Shown: in pieces, positions 1 through 11,439 of the stretch
Numbering within the stretch: position 1 is the first letter of the stretch
How the letters are laid out: each line of letters starts with the position of its first letter
Assembly (NCBI GenBank): GCA_958510875.1
Contig: OY294069.1
Coordinates: 165,787,111 to 165,851,110, forward strand
DNA length: 64,000 nt
Source of the DNA: Endomychus coccineus
Taxonomy: Eukaryota > Arthropoda > Insecta > Coleoptera > Endomychidae
Reading direction: 5' to 3'
Notes under the pieces: model-generated
What the model was told of the DNA's origin: nothing
Database searches by the model: none
What the model saw: only the letters and a program-made list of their open reading frames with translations
Program-made: the position numbers and the translations under genes

Positions 1-623
1 CATTCTCGTAATTGTCTTCCAAAATGGGCACGACAATCATCCAATTGTATCCATGCATTTATTCCCTCATTGAATGGTGTTTGCTCCCACATGTCTTCGT
101 GGTTAGTTTCCAAAACTTCGAAAAATGGAGCGACCGTTGGTATGTCTGGTAAAACGTATGGGCCAAAAATTTTGTTTTTGTAAATACCTAGCCAGACATT
201 GACATTGCATTCTTCTTGGAAATTCATACGTCTTGTACCATGATGGGTTTTCATTTGCCCATAAGAAATTGAACAACAGCGAAAACTTTCTCCAGCAAAT
301 ATTCTGCGCAGATGAAGCACATTTTATACAGACGTGGATTTATTAATTTTCACAATTAACTTTCATGGGCAAATGAAAACACTCATGGTACAAGATCTAG
401 GAATTCCCAAGAAAAATTCAGTGTCAATATCTGGCTCGGCTCACAAAAACAATATATTTGGCCAATACGTTTTAGCAGACATACTAACGGTCGCTGCATT
501 TTTCTAATTTTTGGAAACTAACCACGAAGACATGTGGGAGGAAACAGCATTCAATGAGGGAACAAATGCATGGATACAATTGGATGATTGTCGTGCCCAT
601 TTTAGAAGACAAGTACGAGAACG
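1..623. mobile_element. Inverted duplication of a Tc1/mariner-type transposase fragment
   Basis: Bases 1-262 and 364-623 are imperfect reverse complements around a spacer of about 100 bp, so the same transposase piece is present head to head. Read on the minus strand from the left arm, the peptide contains the pieces VNVWLGIYKNKIFGPYVLPD and INAWIQLDDCRAHFGRQLRE, which match the DDE region of insect Tc1/mariner-like transposases (NVWxGI, IGPYxLP, QxDxxRAHF). The spacer has a DEAHF piece resembling the first catalytic Asp region. Neither arm is an open gene. The left arm may continue beyond the window. Confidence 0.65.
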
Positions 624-3548
624 GCTGAATAGGAGGTATATGGATCATTTTGAGCAATTATTATGGATTATTCTTTTTCGTTACCAATAAATAGGTATTT
701 AAATATTCTTTGTACTTTTTAAATAGTCCTTCAAAAAAAATCCATTAGATAACCCTGATTAGAAAAATTAAAATTGCTCTAATAGGAAGCCTCTAAGAGA
801 AATTTATCAAGAATACTTTTTCATACAAATTGAATCAAACTTTGTATACAATAATATTTTTTGACCATTGGCGTAGAAGTTTAAGGGGGGTTGAATGCGT
901 ACAAAACGCCATAACTACGCTACTGTATTTGTCTCAAGAATATTTTGTAACCAGAAAAAATTCTAGTTCAATAAAACTGAAGTTTACCAAATTTGAACCA
1001 AAAATCTTCATTCGCTAGAAGATAATGAAGAAAACATAATAATTTTCCAACACTTCAACAGCCTGTATCTCGGAAACGAAGTGATTTAAAGAAAAATTTA
1101 ATATAGAAGACCCCTATTATTTTTGAATGTTCTATCGTTTACCAAAGTTATGAATGAAAAAATTTAAACACCCTGTATATAATAGTAGATTCACCTGAAA
1201 ATCACTCAAAATACTCTTATAATCTAAACCTATTTGAATCATAACCTCATATGTTATTTTAGCATTTTCAAGTAGTATATTTTTGAGCAGGTTGAAATAA
1301 GTGGACATTTCAGGAATTGAGTATTTTTGAGGAATTCTTTATACTCAAAACGTATAAAAATGGAAAATATGTCTTTACAGAGGTTATTGCACATTTAAAA
1401 ATAATTTTTAGACGTCCTTCCTACTGAAACCAACTTTCCTCAGTTATTCAATTTTGTTGCATAACTAATATTTGTGATGTAGTAGTTACTAAACAATTTA
1501 GTTGAAAATCTATAATCCGTTTTTAGAGGAATCTTCAAAAACACTACATTCACACTTTGCAATAAAGGATAATAATCTATCCTATAATTGTTTGTACATG
1601 ATGAATACTGAAAGTTTTGCAAGAAAAAATAGTTAATTGATTGAATATTATTCTAGATTTTTTGTTTTACTATGTATAAGTTCATTTAAATTGAATAGTA
1701 AAATGTTAATAAAAACACAAATTTATACTTTAATAATTATTATAAGAACACCGAATTGTATGTAATTCTGAAATAACGGGCCTATTACAGGGTGCAGCAT
1801 TAGTTTGTCTGAAGTTATAGATTATAGAAGAATCAAAAAAAATTATCCACAAAAATCATCTGTAAACGTCACATTTTAAAATTATTTTCATATGTACAAG
1901 TGCTTGATATTATTTCGAATTTAGATTATGCTCATCTTCCCCATACTTATTTCAGGAGTTATTTCCAATTGTATATTGAAATCATTGCGAGTTCAATGCC
2001 CTCTGAAACAACATTGCATTAAATTAAATTTGGACTCTTCCTTTTGTCATATTTTAATATTGACTAGACCCTAAAGCTGAACACCATAATTTGTCATTTT
2101 TTTTATGAATCGGTCTATATTTTATTTCAGAAAGAGGAAACACATTTTATGTGCTTTAATTTTTATTATAAGCCCACCCTATACCTAAAATTATTAATTT
2201 CTGAGATATTTATGTATTACAATTTGTCTTTCATGTTTCCACGGCCATCTAGTTAATAAAATAATCTTAAAAAAAATTTTTTATCAAATTCTTGTCATAG
2301 AAATTAATGATTTCAGGTATAAGTAAATATGAAAACATATTACAGTGTCTTCACTTTTTAACATAAAATACAGAATGATTCATTTAAAAAAATTGAGAAA
2401 ATCTCTTGATCGACTTTTGACTTGCTCTCTATTCAGTTGCAATATTAAAAAATTGGCAATTTGTCATAAAAAATGGCAAAAATTCATGTCAGGTTGTTTC
2501 GTTTGGAATATACAGGGTTGAACTAGCCATAATTTTCATATATAATTGGACATAACTTCTGAAATAACCCATACATTTATATGAAACCCTATATTGCAAG
2601 TATGGTCTAATAAGCCTAATCTAAATTCTTAATAATATAATATAGGGTGTTCCATTTAAAATTTATTATGACGTTTTCTATGATAACAGATATGCCGACA
2701 AACTAATGCCGCGCCCTATATATTATTCTTACAGCTAAAATTGGTCTTATTAATATTTTACTACTCAGTTTCATACAACATAATTTTTTTTTTTGATAAA
2801 ATCGCTCTTTATCATTCCTTAAGACAATATTTATGATTATCCTAATAAGTTGTAAAATATTAATTCTACAATGGAATATTTTTTAATATTAATTAGATGA
2901 AATTGCAATCAATTCTCTACCAATTATAATATAATAAGTATGGTAACTATTAAAAAATAATTAAAAAATTCTGAAATCTTGACCCAGGATGTAGTCAGTT
3001 TTAAATATAGGAATGTAAGATTTATTAATTATAATGAAGCCAAAATCTTGTAATACTTTCCATTTTTTAATAAATTTGTGATTTCCATGTAATATCAGAA
3101 AAATTGATTTTAACAATATTATAATATTTGTTAGCTTTTATGTAAATATCTATATATTTAGTTTTACCAAAAACCAATTAATTTAGGAGAATGGTAATGT
3201 ATTCTTGAACTGCTCTAAATACTATGTATTATGTAAATTTATTTATCAGCTGCCTTGTATATTTATATTAACTTTGATAACACTTTTTTAAATACCAAAT
3301 GAATACCAAATGTGCCTACTGAATATACAGTATATTTCTATCCATATTTCTTACTCCTTACCTAACTCAACATATGTGTTCTGCAAGATTTCTCAAGTTT
3401 TAGACGAGAAAAGATTGAATCAAATGAAATGAATTATGACCATTTGATGTCTAGTCTAGCCTGAATAAAGAAAAATCTTGATTGCTATGTAAAAACATTT
3501 AACATATACTATTTCAACGAAAATTGACAATAATAAATGTCCTTTATA
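624..3548. other. AT-rich intergenic sequence, no gene seen
   Basis: About 2.9 kb of very AT-rich sequence. The only open frames are short (about 60 residues), low in complexity and unlike known proteins. Phrases such as the ends around 1165-1190 (accctgtata) and 2510-2520 (tacagggtt) look like decayed mariner-type termini, but I could not pair them convincingly. Confidence 0.5.
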
Positions 3549-4412
3549 CAGGGTTTGGCAAATGTATTACCCATTTTATTACGTTAATAACACAAAAACG
3601 ATTCGGTTATTATGTCCGTCGCTATCCTCAGCGTAAGACTATTTTGACTTGGCGCAATAATTGGACACAACTGTAGATCAAAAAGTCATGTGGAAGACCG
3701 ATGTTCATGAATTTTCATCCATATAAGATAAGTCGGGAAATAAATGATCGTGATAAGGTAACAGGCACATTTTTATCAACGGCGATGTAAATAAGGAAAA
3801 TTGCCGTTATTGGGCTCAAGAGGACTCTCGGGAAATTCATCAGCGATCTTTACATTGCCCTAAGTAGGGGTACGGTGTGCCATTTCATCATCTAGAATAA
3901 TTGGACCTTGTTTTTTTGAAAAGAATGGTCAGACGGTAACGGTTATCGCTGCCCGCTACGTTCAAATGCTGCAGATATTCTTTCTATCTCAAATTGAAGA
4001 AGAAATAGTTTACTGGTTTCAGCAAGACGGGGCAACAAGTCATACAGCGAGAATAAGCATGGAGAATCCTTTCCAAACACTCATCTTGCAGCTCCGGATA
4101 ATTTTCTTGGGAACTATTTAAAGCTTGAAGTGTTCGTGAATAAAGCCAGAAATATATGAGATTTGAAATTGAACATTAGAAATGAAGTCAACGCTATTAT
4201 ACGTCACGTTCTTCAAAATGTTATGCAACAATGTGCTATCACATTGGAATGCTTCAATTAGAAGAATCGCCGATCATTTACGAAGCTCTATATTCAAATC
4301 ATAAAAACTACCATCTTTCTAGTTAAAAATAAATATTAATTCATTTTATTATTCTAGTTAATACATTTTTATAACCTATTTGAATTGGGTAATTCATTTT
4401 GCCGAAACCTAT
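3549..4412 (+). pseudogene. Degraded Tc1/mariner element with transposase remnant
   Basis: Imperfect terminal inverted repeats of about 28 bp bound this stretch: the left end begins cagggtttggcaaa and the right end, read in reverse complement, begins ggtttcggcaaaa. Both are followed by gxattaccca. Inside, in several frames, are an N-terminal piece YYVRRYPQRKTILTWRNNW (near 3605-3665) and a catalytic piece YWFQQDGATSHTAR (near 4010-4055), matching the HTH and second-Asp regions of mariner-like transposases; GP..FFEK..Q.VTV lies between. At least three frameshifts or stops separate them, so it is a fossil. Confidence 0.7.
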
Positions 4413-4414
4413 AC

Positions 4415-6590
4415 TTCCCATGAAATAATTACAATGTGTAACTTATAAGAATCGAAAATATATTTGTAGAAGTGCAGTTAATTGAATAGTGATAAAACAT
4501 GCTGCTACTCAAACCTGGTGTTTCATAATTCGGAATCCAGGTTTGGCAAGATTTTTGTAACGGATTGTTCGATCGATTTTATTGAAATGTGAAGGTACAG
4601 ATATTGGGCTTATCATTTTATATAACAAAGTTATTTCTATGAGTTTGGTATTTCAGGTTGTCACATACCCTGATCAGCATCGACTTTTATACAATTTTAA
4701 TGGAGCGGTGCATTTCCTTGTCTGCAGTTGATCTAATTGCAACTGAAGGGTTACATATGTAAAAAATATATACCAACAAAGCAAGGCCAAAATAACTGGA
4801 TAGCGCGTCATGTTTATGCAACCAGTAGAATTTCTTATGGGGAAATGTTACTTTCTTGTAAATTGGTGATTTTATTCATGTACCTGGAAAATATTTCCAA
4901 GTGTTGCTTTCCTAATCATGAAACACACTATCTTATTTAATTTCATTCGAAAATACTGTACAGGATGTGTGGTAGCTTTTGGTACCTTTGATTGCTTCGA
5001 AATCGGTTAAATTTGGGAAAATTTGTACGTTTTAATCTTCTTCGACATAACCTTATGGATAATTTCGTAGATATTTTCAAAATCCGGGAAATTGTTGTCA
5101 GTTCAAGTCCAAACATGAACTCAATATTGATTCTTCTAAATTCCCTGTATTTCAATTTAATCATAACTATGTAGAATAGGAGTCATTCGCACTAGCACCA
5201 GTTATTGGTATCTACTCTATCTATCTACGGTTATATCACATGTTTGGTTGCAATTTGAGCAGCCTTGGAGCTGCAATAACGTACTAACTAATTTCGTAGC
5301 TACTGTTGTACCTGAGGTACCTAGCATCCAGACAATATTTATGACTTTTAAAGATATGAAATGTATCCGTGGCAATATTGATGGTTCTATTAATAATATT
5401 CTTCAAGGACTGAATCTGAATAATGACTCAGAACTCCGAATGGGTAGCAGAAAAAAGCATTAAATATTTGCTGATATTAATCTATTACACCATACCATAT
5501 TGATTCAAGATATCATACATTGATGCCGACAAATCACCATTATAACCAAATATTTTGTCAGTGTATGTATATAAGAAAATTATGATGCACAAGATTCACT
5601 CGAGGTCTATAGATAACCATTCTTATTACATTCTTCCAATCGAGATATCGCAAATTTAAACTATTGTTTTTACTATATTCATTAAAACTACTTGAGAAAG
5701 CTCGTTGTGCCAAACTATGTAGTTATGTGTAAACAAATCAAGTTTATCTTAAAAACTTAAAATGATTTCACCACCCAATAGATAATTGAAGCACCTGTTG
5801 ACTTATTTTAGAGAAGCTAAAGCTAAGTCAATTTCCTAGAAAATGTACAGTTTTAGCCCAATTGTTGACCGGTTTATATCGATCCACATTTAGTATTGAA
5901 TGTAAACATTGTATATTATTGTGCCTTTTAATTAGGTATATAAAAATTCAGGTGGACTTTCAAAACACTAAGATTTAAAATCTGTATATTTATCTAACTA
6001 TAGGTGTACATAATATATTTGATTTTGTATACATGTTTTTGTAATTGTTATAAATATAGAATCTGATACATATTTTTCTTATTTTTTGTTCCATATATAA
6101 ATACCTTTAAATTTTGGGATTTTGCAAAATATTCTACAAGTAAATATTTATTATAAATTAAGAGTACCAAAAATTATAATAGCAATAATATGATCGAACA
6201 ATATCAAAAGCATTTGAAAGAATAATTCTGCACGTACGGGAATGAACTGCAAGTCCCCATACTCTTATATTCCAATCTACAAATATACATTCAAACCGAG
6301 CATAATAAACAAAGTAATGCCCAAAAGCGCAAAGATATTACCAAAGTGTGCTAAGCACAAAAGTCGTGCGATTCAACTCATAGTCAAAGTATAAAGGTCT
6401 GTTGGAGCCTCCCTATCATCGTTTCTCGCGCTTGGTGACGTCACCTGTCTCCTCCAATCACAGCCTTGCTCTCATCGGCTCGTCGCCGGCACGTAACAAC
6501 ATCATATTATGTCGTCGTCAATAACATTAAATAAACGACCAATCAGCTTGCATTCGAATTAAAAAAAAAATTAGAAGGGAGGCACCCCCG
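4415..6590. other. Intergenic, no gene recognised
   Basis: Mostly AT-rich. One open frame at 5248-5463 is discussed under rejected items. Bases 6400-6560 are clearly more GC-rich than the surroundings and may be an old CpG-rich transposon end or promoter-like piece, but I see no matching gene start. Confidence 0.4.
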
Positions 6591-6594
6591 GGTT

Positions 6595-7880
6595 TTTTTT
6601 TTTGGCTACCACACGATTGCGGCGTATGGTACAATGGGTCAAACTATGGTGGTGTACACCCAATGCACCTTCCGTGGTGTGAGTCCACAGGTTCTTCTGA
6701 CTGTACGACGATAGTTCAACAGGATCCTTATCGCTTTATTTGTGGTTTTCTCCAGATGCTTCCCAAAAATCAGCCTTTTATCTGGCCTTACTCCAAGTTA
6801 CTTGATCGCGTCCGTCATATGTATGTTTTCCCCATACAAAACGAAGTCTTGTGTTTCCAATGTCCTTTCTCCTCGTAAAGGGTACAATGGTTATTTCCGA
6901 GGGATTCACTTTGAGTCCTTCCTTGTTGCACCATTTTTCCACGGTGTTCAGTGCTTGCTGCATCAGAGATGCTATTGCGCTTCCGAACATCCGTTGTAAT
7001 ATAATGACGATGTCATCCGCATATCCAATTACGCAGAATCCTTTACTCTCAAGGAGTATTAGAAGTTCCTCCATCACCAGAATCCCCAGCAGAGGTGACA
7101 GTACACCTCCCTGTGGACACCTTCCACCGACTCGTACCTCCTTCTCAAACTCATTGAGAGTTCCTATGACTGTCTTGCATCGGAGCATGTTGTGGATCCA
7201 TCTGTACAGCAGATCCTTCATCCCTCGCTCTCACGTTGCTCGACCAATTGATTCGAAAGAGGTGTTATCAAAAGCTTCATGTATGTCCAGAAAGCGTGGT
7301 AGTGCAATTTCTTTGCAGTTCAGCGATTTATCTGCTTTCTGTATAAGCTCGTATACCGCCATTTAGCAGGATTCCCCGGTTTGCTCAGTGCCAAGCTGGC
7401 TCTTTACATTTCACATAAGATGGGGGCCAGTATATCGATTGCCTGCTGCTGTAAAGCTGGCAGTATCTCATTGGTTCCTGGCGACTTATATGGTTGAAAT
7501 AAATTTATTGCCAATTTGATTTTTCATTTGTTGATGATGCTCTCAGCCAGAGCTTCCTTTGGCGCTCTTATCTGAGCTACGAGGACTCCTCCCGGTTCTG
7601 TCATACGGTCGTTTTCACGAGATGATCCAGGAAAGTTAGTCTGGAGCAGCAGCTTCAGCGTTTCTTCTTCTGTTTTGGTATATCTCCCTTGTGGTTTTAC
7701 ACAGAATCACACTTTCTGTCGTGGTCCGGTTGCTAGTACCTTGGGAAGTCTAGCTTAGCTGGACAATACTTCCTCCACGAGGTCCTTCGCGGTTTCTTGA
7801 TAGCGTTGTTATACCCAGTCAGTGCCAAGCGATATTCATCCCAGTACGTTGCTGCTTTGTTGAACAGTCTTCAATGTTAT
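6595..7880 (-). pseudogene. LINE reverse transcriptase fragment (R1/LOA/Jockey group)
   Basis: On the minus strand the longest open piece (7221-6778) reads RCPQGGVLSPLL followed by GYADDIVIILQ, which are reverse-transcriptase motifs including the YADD catalytic box, then WCNKEGLKVNPSEI. Upstream, frames broken by stops contain YKSPGTNEILPALQQQ (7430-7510), the expected region before the fingers-palm boundary. The family signature (QGGVLSP, VNPxKTxxVPFTRR) is that of arthropod LINEs of the R1/LOA/Jockey group. An A-rich run on the minus strand near 6590-6605 may be the 3' tail. No 5' part (ORF1, endonuclease) is present, so it is 5'-truncated and dead. Confidence 0.75.
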
Positions 7881-8040
7881 GATGCTCAACTTATGTATCC
7901 GTAGATTTCAAATCTAGTGTAAACTTTAGCCGCGTAGACCCGATGTTGAAATTCCCAATGAAAATAAACAATTCTGGATTCAACATAATTCCTGACACTA
8001 ATAATAATTCACTCTAAAGAATTTATGAAAATTTTGTCAA

Positions 8041-8046
8041 TTTATT
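8041..8046 (-). terminator. Poly(A) signal of the 8100-10476 gene
   Basis: AATAAA on the minus strand, 54 bp past the TAA stop at 8100-8102. Correct orientation and spacing support the predicted last exon. Confidence 0.55.
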
Positions 8047-8099
8047 AAATAAGGAACATGACATTTTGAAAATATTTGTGTAATTCTACGGAAAGAAGA

Positions 8100-10476
8100 T
8101 TAGCTGTTCCTTCTTCTTGTTTCTAAGGTAGAAACATTGGTATTGATAATGGTGTGCAAAACAGCATTCTGGGCACCCCTTCCTAAATCAACAGGATTTT
8201 GTTCAAAAGTAACTCTTGACGCATTCGAACTATGTCTTCGTTTAGAGTCGGATAAATTAGATGGTCTCCTCTCAGATGTGATCGAAGCCTTAATAATAGC
8301 AGGATGTTCGTCAATATTTATTAAACCATCAAATTGAACAGAATTTGCAATTGCTTCTTTTAGAGATTCATAGGTAGGCTTCCTCGTCCCAGAGATCTAC
8401 AGGAAAAAGTATGTAGAAATGTAATCTTTACAGAATCGCTGTCAGTCTACAATCCAAAATAACTTACTAATATAATTTCAGAAGTTCTTTGGGATACTCT
8501 TCTTGCAGAATCTGAGGACGAATTAGTACTTTTACTGCCTTCATCAATATAATCGGACTTACTGCTGGTTCTCTACAAAACATTGAGATAAAAATAAAAT
8601 AAATTGTTTTTGATTATGATACAGAACTGAACGTCGTCTCACAGACTCCCTCATTTTGTCTAAAGGATTTGGTTTTGCATCGTCATTCGCAGAAACGATA
8701 ATGTTGTTTATTGCCTCGTCATTTCGTAATGGCACAACAATCGGCTGAAAGAAAAAAGTGCTCGGTCAAGTACGTAGGTATTTTAGTATAGTATATTCAC
8801 AATTTATTTCTCAGTATGGTTGCTGGGACAAAATGATGCCCCTATCGTCTTGCGAATTAAGGTTTGATATATCGAATCCAATGTCGATACTGCAACAGCG
8901 ATGTTAGTCCAGACGGTAAGACCCCGGCTCTATTTTCTTACCAATAGCTTAGGGCTATGAGAATGGAAGGCCGGTATCTTGGCTTATTGACGTCTAAAAT
9001 ATCAGGCTGACCGAAGAGCATAACGCGAGCGAAACTTAATCTAGCCAGTATAGAATCACATGTTCGTCAGTCAGTCGGTGAATATGTTCGTGCTATTTAT
9101 AGTAAAAATAAAGCCCTAATTGAATAAATTTGCGCTGGAAACGACGGACTTTATGTCTAGATTAATATAAGTGTGCAATAGTTTTTGACATCAGTTTATT
9201 TTGTTGACTAATATTGGCAGTTAAATAGATATAAGCGAAATATGTATGGAATAGGTTTTCTTCAAAAGGAAAACACCAGCTTACTCTCGGCTTAGGCAAT
9301 TCTGACGAACGACACAGCAGTAAATTAGTGAATGATGGATAAGTGTCTGCAGAGCTACACTCTACCAGAAAAAGTAAATACTTCGGGACATACAACACGA
9401 TGTATCTGAAGGATATGAAGCTCATCGTCGTATTTTAAAAAGTACCACGAGGGAGAGGTCTTTTTTCTAATTGTACCACTTAGAGAAATTGCTTTCGTAT
9501 GAAATATTTAAAATTTTAAGTAGGTACATGATGATTCTATTGATAAAAAAAATTCTGCTTGATACAAATAATTTTGTTTGATACATTGACCTGCTTATCC
9601 ATTTAATAATAAGTTGAAACACGTACAATGTGAATATGTTGATTCGGTAATACGTTACTATTTGGTAGACTATTGGAAACCAGACTGGAACCCAATAAAG
9701 AGTTTTCTGCCGAAGGTCCACTTAGAACCAATCCAGTACTATTTCTTCTAATTTTGTCGGACTGAAACATGATGAATTAGGATTAGGGCAAACGCAAACA
9801 GTTGTATCATAGTTACAAGCTTTTGCATTTGATTTATTTCTTGATAAATTACTATCGTAAAACCTCAATGACAAATTTCTATATTTTCGGGACTTAGATT
9901 AGACAAAAGGTCTGGCTAATTCCTCGAGACGTCTTTTGATGGTATACATATAAAATATTCAGAAAATTTATATTTATCACTTGCATATGAAAAACTACCA
10001 GCTCCTAAGATTCAATCCGAGCATCGCTAAACCATAAATAAGATGTCAGGTCAAAGGCTTATTTGAAAACCTTTTAGTGGTATTCATCCATTCAAGAAAT
10101 GTTTTTCTCGACATTCCCCTCCAATCCCGACTCTTTATTATATTCAAAAACTCAATAAATTGTGTGGTTATAGCAAATTAACTGATTTAACTGATATGTG
10201 GGTCTACTCACATTGACCATAATTTTTCTTTATGGCTCAAGAAATGTACAAGTGAGTCCAATGAATGATAGTGAAAATCTTCGGTTTTCATAGTTTGAGC
10301 CATGGTTATAATTATTATTGACTAATGACTATTATTTTGTTAAGATTTCAATTTTTCTAAATAAAACTCACTTGTCTCTTAGCCATGAGTCTGGTCGTAA
10401 TTCCCGTATTAAAACTTTCTTCCTGTGGAGCATGTGGAATCGGTGGAGTTTCATAACATTGTATTCTTGATAACAT
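8100..10476 (-). CDS. Unidentified serine-rich protein, six exons, 262 aa
   Basis: Coding exons, 5' to 3' on the minus strand: 10476-10372, 9761-9659, 9361-9285, 8744-8643, 8572-8468, 8396-8100. Every join uses AG acceptors and GT donors (gtgagt, gtaacg, gtaagc, gtgaga, gtaagt) and the frame stays open from ATG to TAA. The gtaacg donor of exon 2 is the least certain. The protein starts MLSRIQCYETPPIPHAP, has no membrane segment or signal peptide and is rich in Ser, Arg and Asn, so is probably disordered. Near residue 215 it has KRRHSSNASRVTF: a basic, phosphorylatable stretch followed by RVTF, which fits the RVxF docking motif for protein phosphatase 1. I do not recognise the family. It diverges from TRMT10C 963 bp away. 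A regulatory or scaffold role is inference only. Confidence 0.7.
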
Positions 10477-10985
10477 GATTATACTTAAAATTTCGACGAA
10501 TATGTGATAATTATGTTATGTCTTAGTGATTTACATGATTAGGATATGAAAATGGATTATTTTTGTAATTTTAATGTTTTAAATGTAAATGACATGATTT
10601 CGAATATTTGAAATTGGACAGCAGAGAATACAGAATAACTATAAAAGCGGAAAACGTCAAAAAACTTATTCAAAAATTATGTTCAGTGTCAATATCAAAT
10701 AAGCATAGCAGATAGGTCATATCACTTCTGCACGTTATATTATTCCTCATATCAGGAATGGTTTATTAAAATAGGTACGGCAGCATACGAGACAGATGTT
10801 GCTTCCTGTGACATATACAGCTTAGGAATTTGGTATTGTGCAATCACTGTTTATATCGGTAAGAATTTTATTACTCTATGTACTTTATTAATAGTACCAT
10901 AGAATTTAATAATAGAATATTATACTGTCAAATTCTATGCGTCATCAAAACTTCCGTGATCTGTGTTTATCATCAGCTGTTGAGA

Positions 10986-11160
10986 CCACGGTCGTATACA
11001 CAGGTCCGGAAACTCTATGGTTGAGTTAAGTCGCTTACGGGTCCCCACGGTCGTACATCCCTACGTGACTTTTGGTACTACGCGCACTTGGACGCGTGAG
11101 CGACTGACTGCTCAGATAGGAAACAGCCTCGAGTTTCCAGACCTGTCTATACGACCGTGG
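10986..11160. mobile_element. 175-bp MITE with 30-bp TIRs and 6-bp target duplication
   Basis: The left end begins ccacggtcgtata and the right end is its reverse complement. The two 30-bp arms differ at two positions. The element is flanked by the direct repeat TTGAGA at 10980-10985 and 11161-11166. It has no coding capacity and sits in the shared upstream region of the 8100-10476 gene and TRMT10C. Confidence 0.8.
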
Positions 11161-11261
11161 TTGAGACCATAGAGAAACACTACCTATTCCGATTGGTCAC
11201 AGAATTGTCGCTTGTTCATAATGTGTTCTTAGAACGGTCACAGCAATATTCTGTGACGAAG

Positions 11262-11301
11262 CCATAGATAACTCTACTACTGGTAGTAGAGTTATCTATG
11301 G
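11262..11301. repeat. Perfect 19-bp palindrome upstream of TRMT10C
   Basis: Arms 11262-11280 and 11283-11301 are exact reverse complements around a 2-bp spacer, and short direct repeats (gaag) flank it. It lies about 140 bp before the TRMT10C start. It could be a tiny foldback element or a cruciform-forming site. Confidence 0.75.
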
Positions 11302-11439
11302 ACGAAGCTTGAGTCTTTATAATAGAAGAGTAACCATAGCACCAGCCACGACTAAAAAATTTGGAATCGTACAGTATCTATGGTGCCAACCACTAACCTG
11401 TAAAAACGACAATATTCAAATTTTTAAATTAAAAACAAA

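Noticed and set aside
5248..5463. 71-codon plus-strand frame preceded by an AG that could be an acceptor
   Set aside because: No upstream exon, family motif or poly(A) signal supports it. Composition is only slightly more coding-like than its surroundings.
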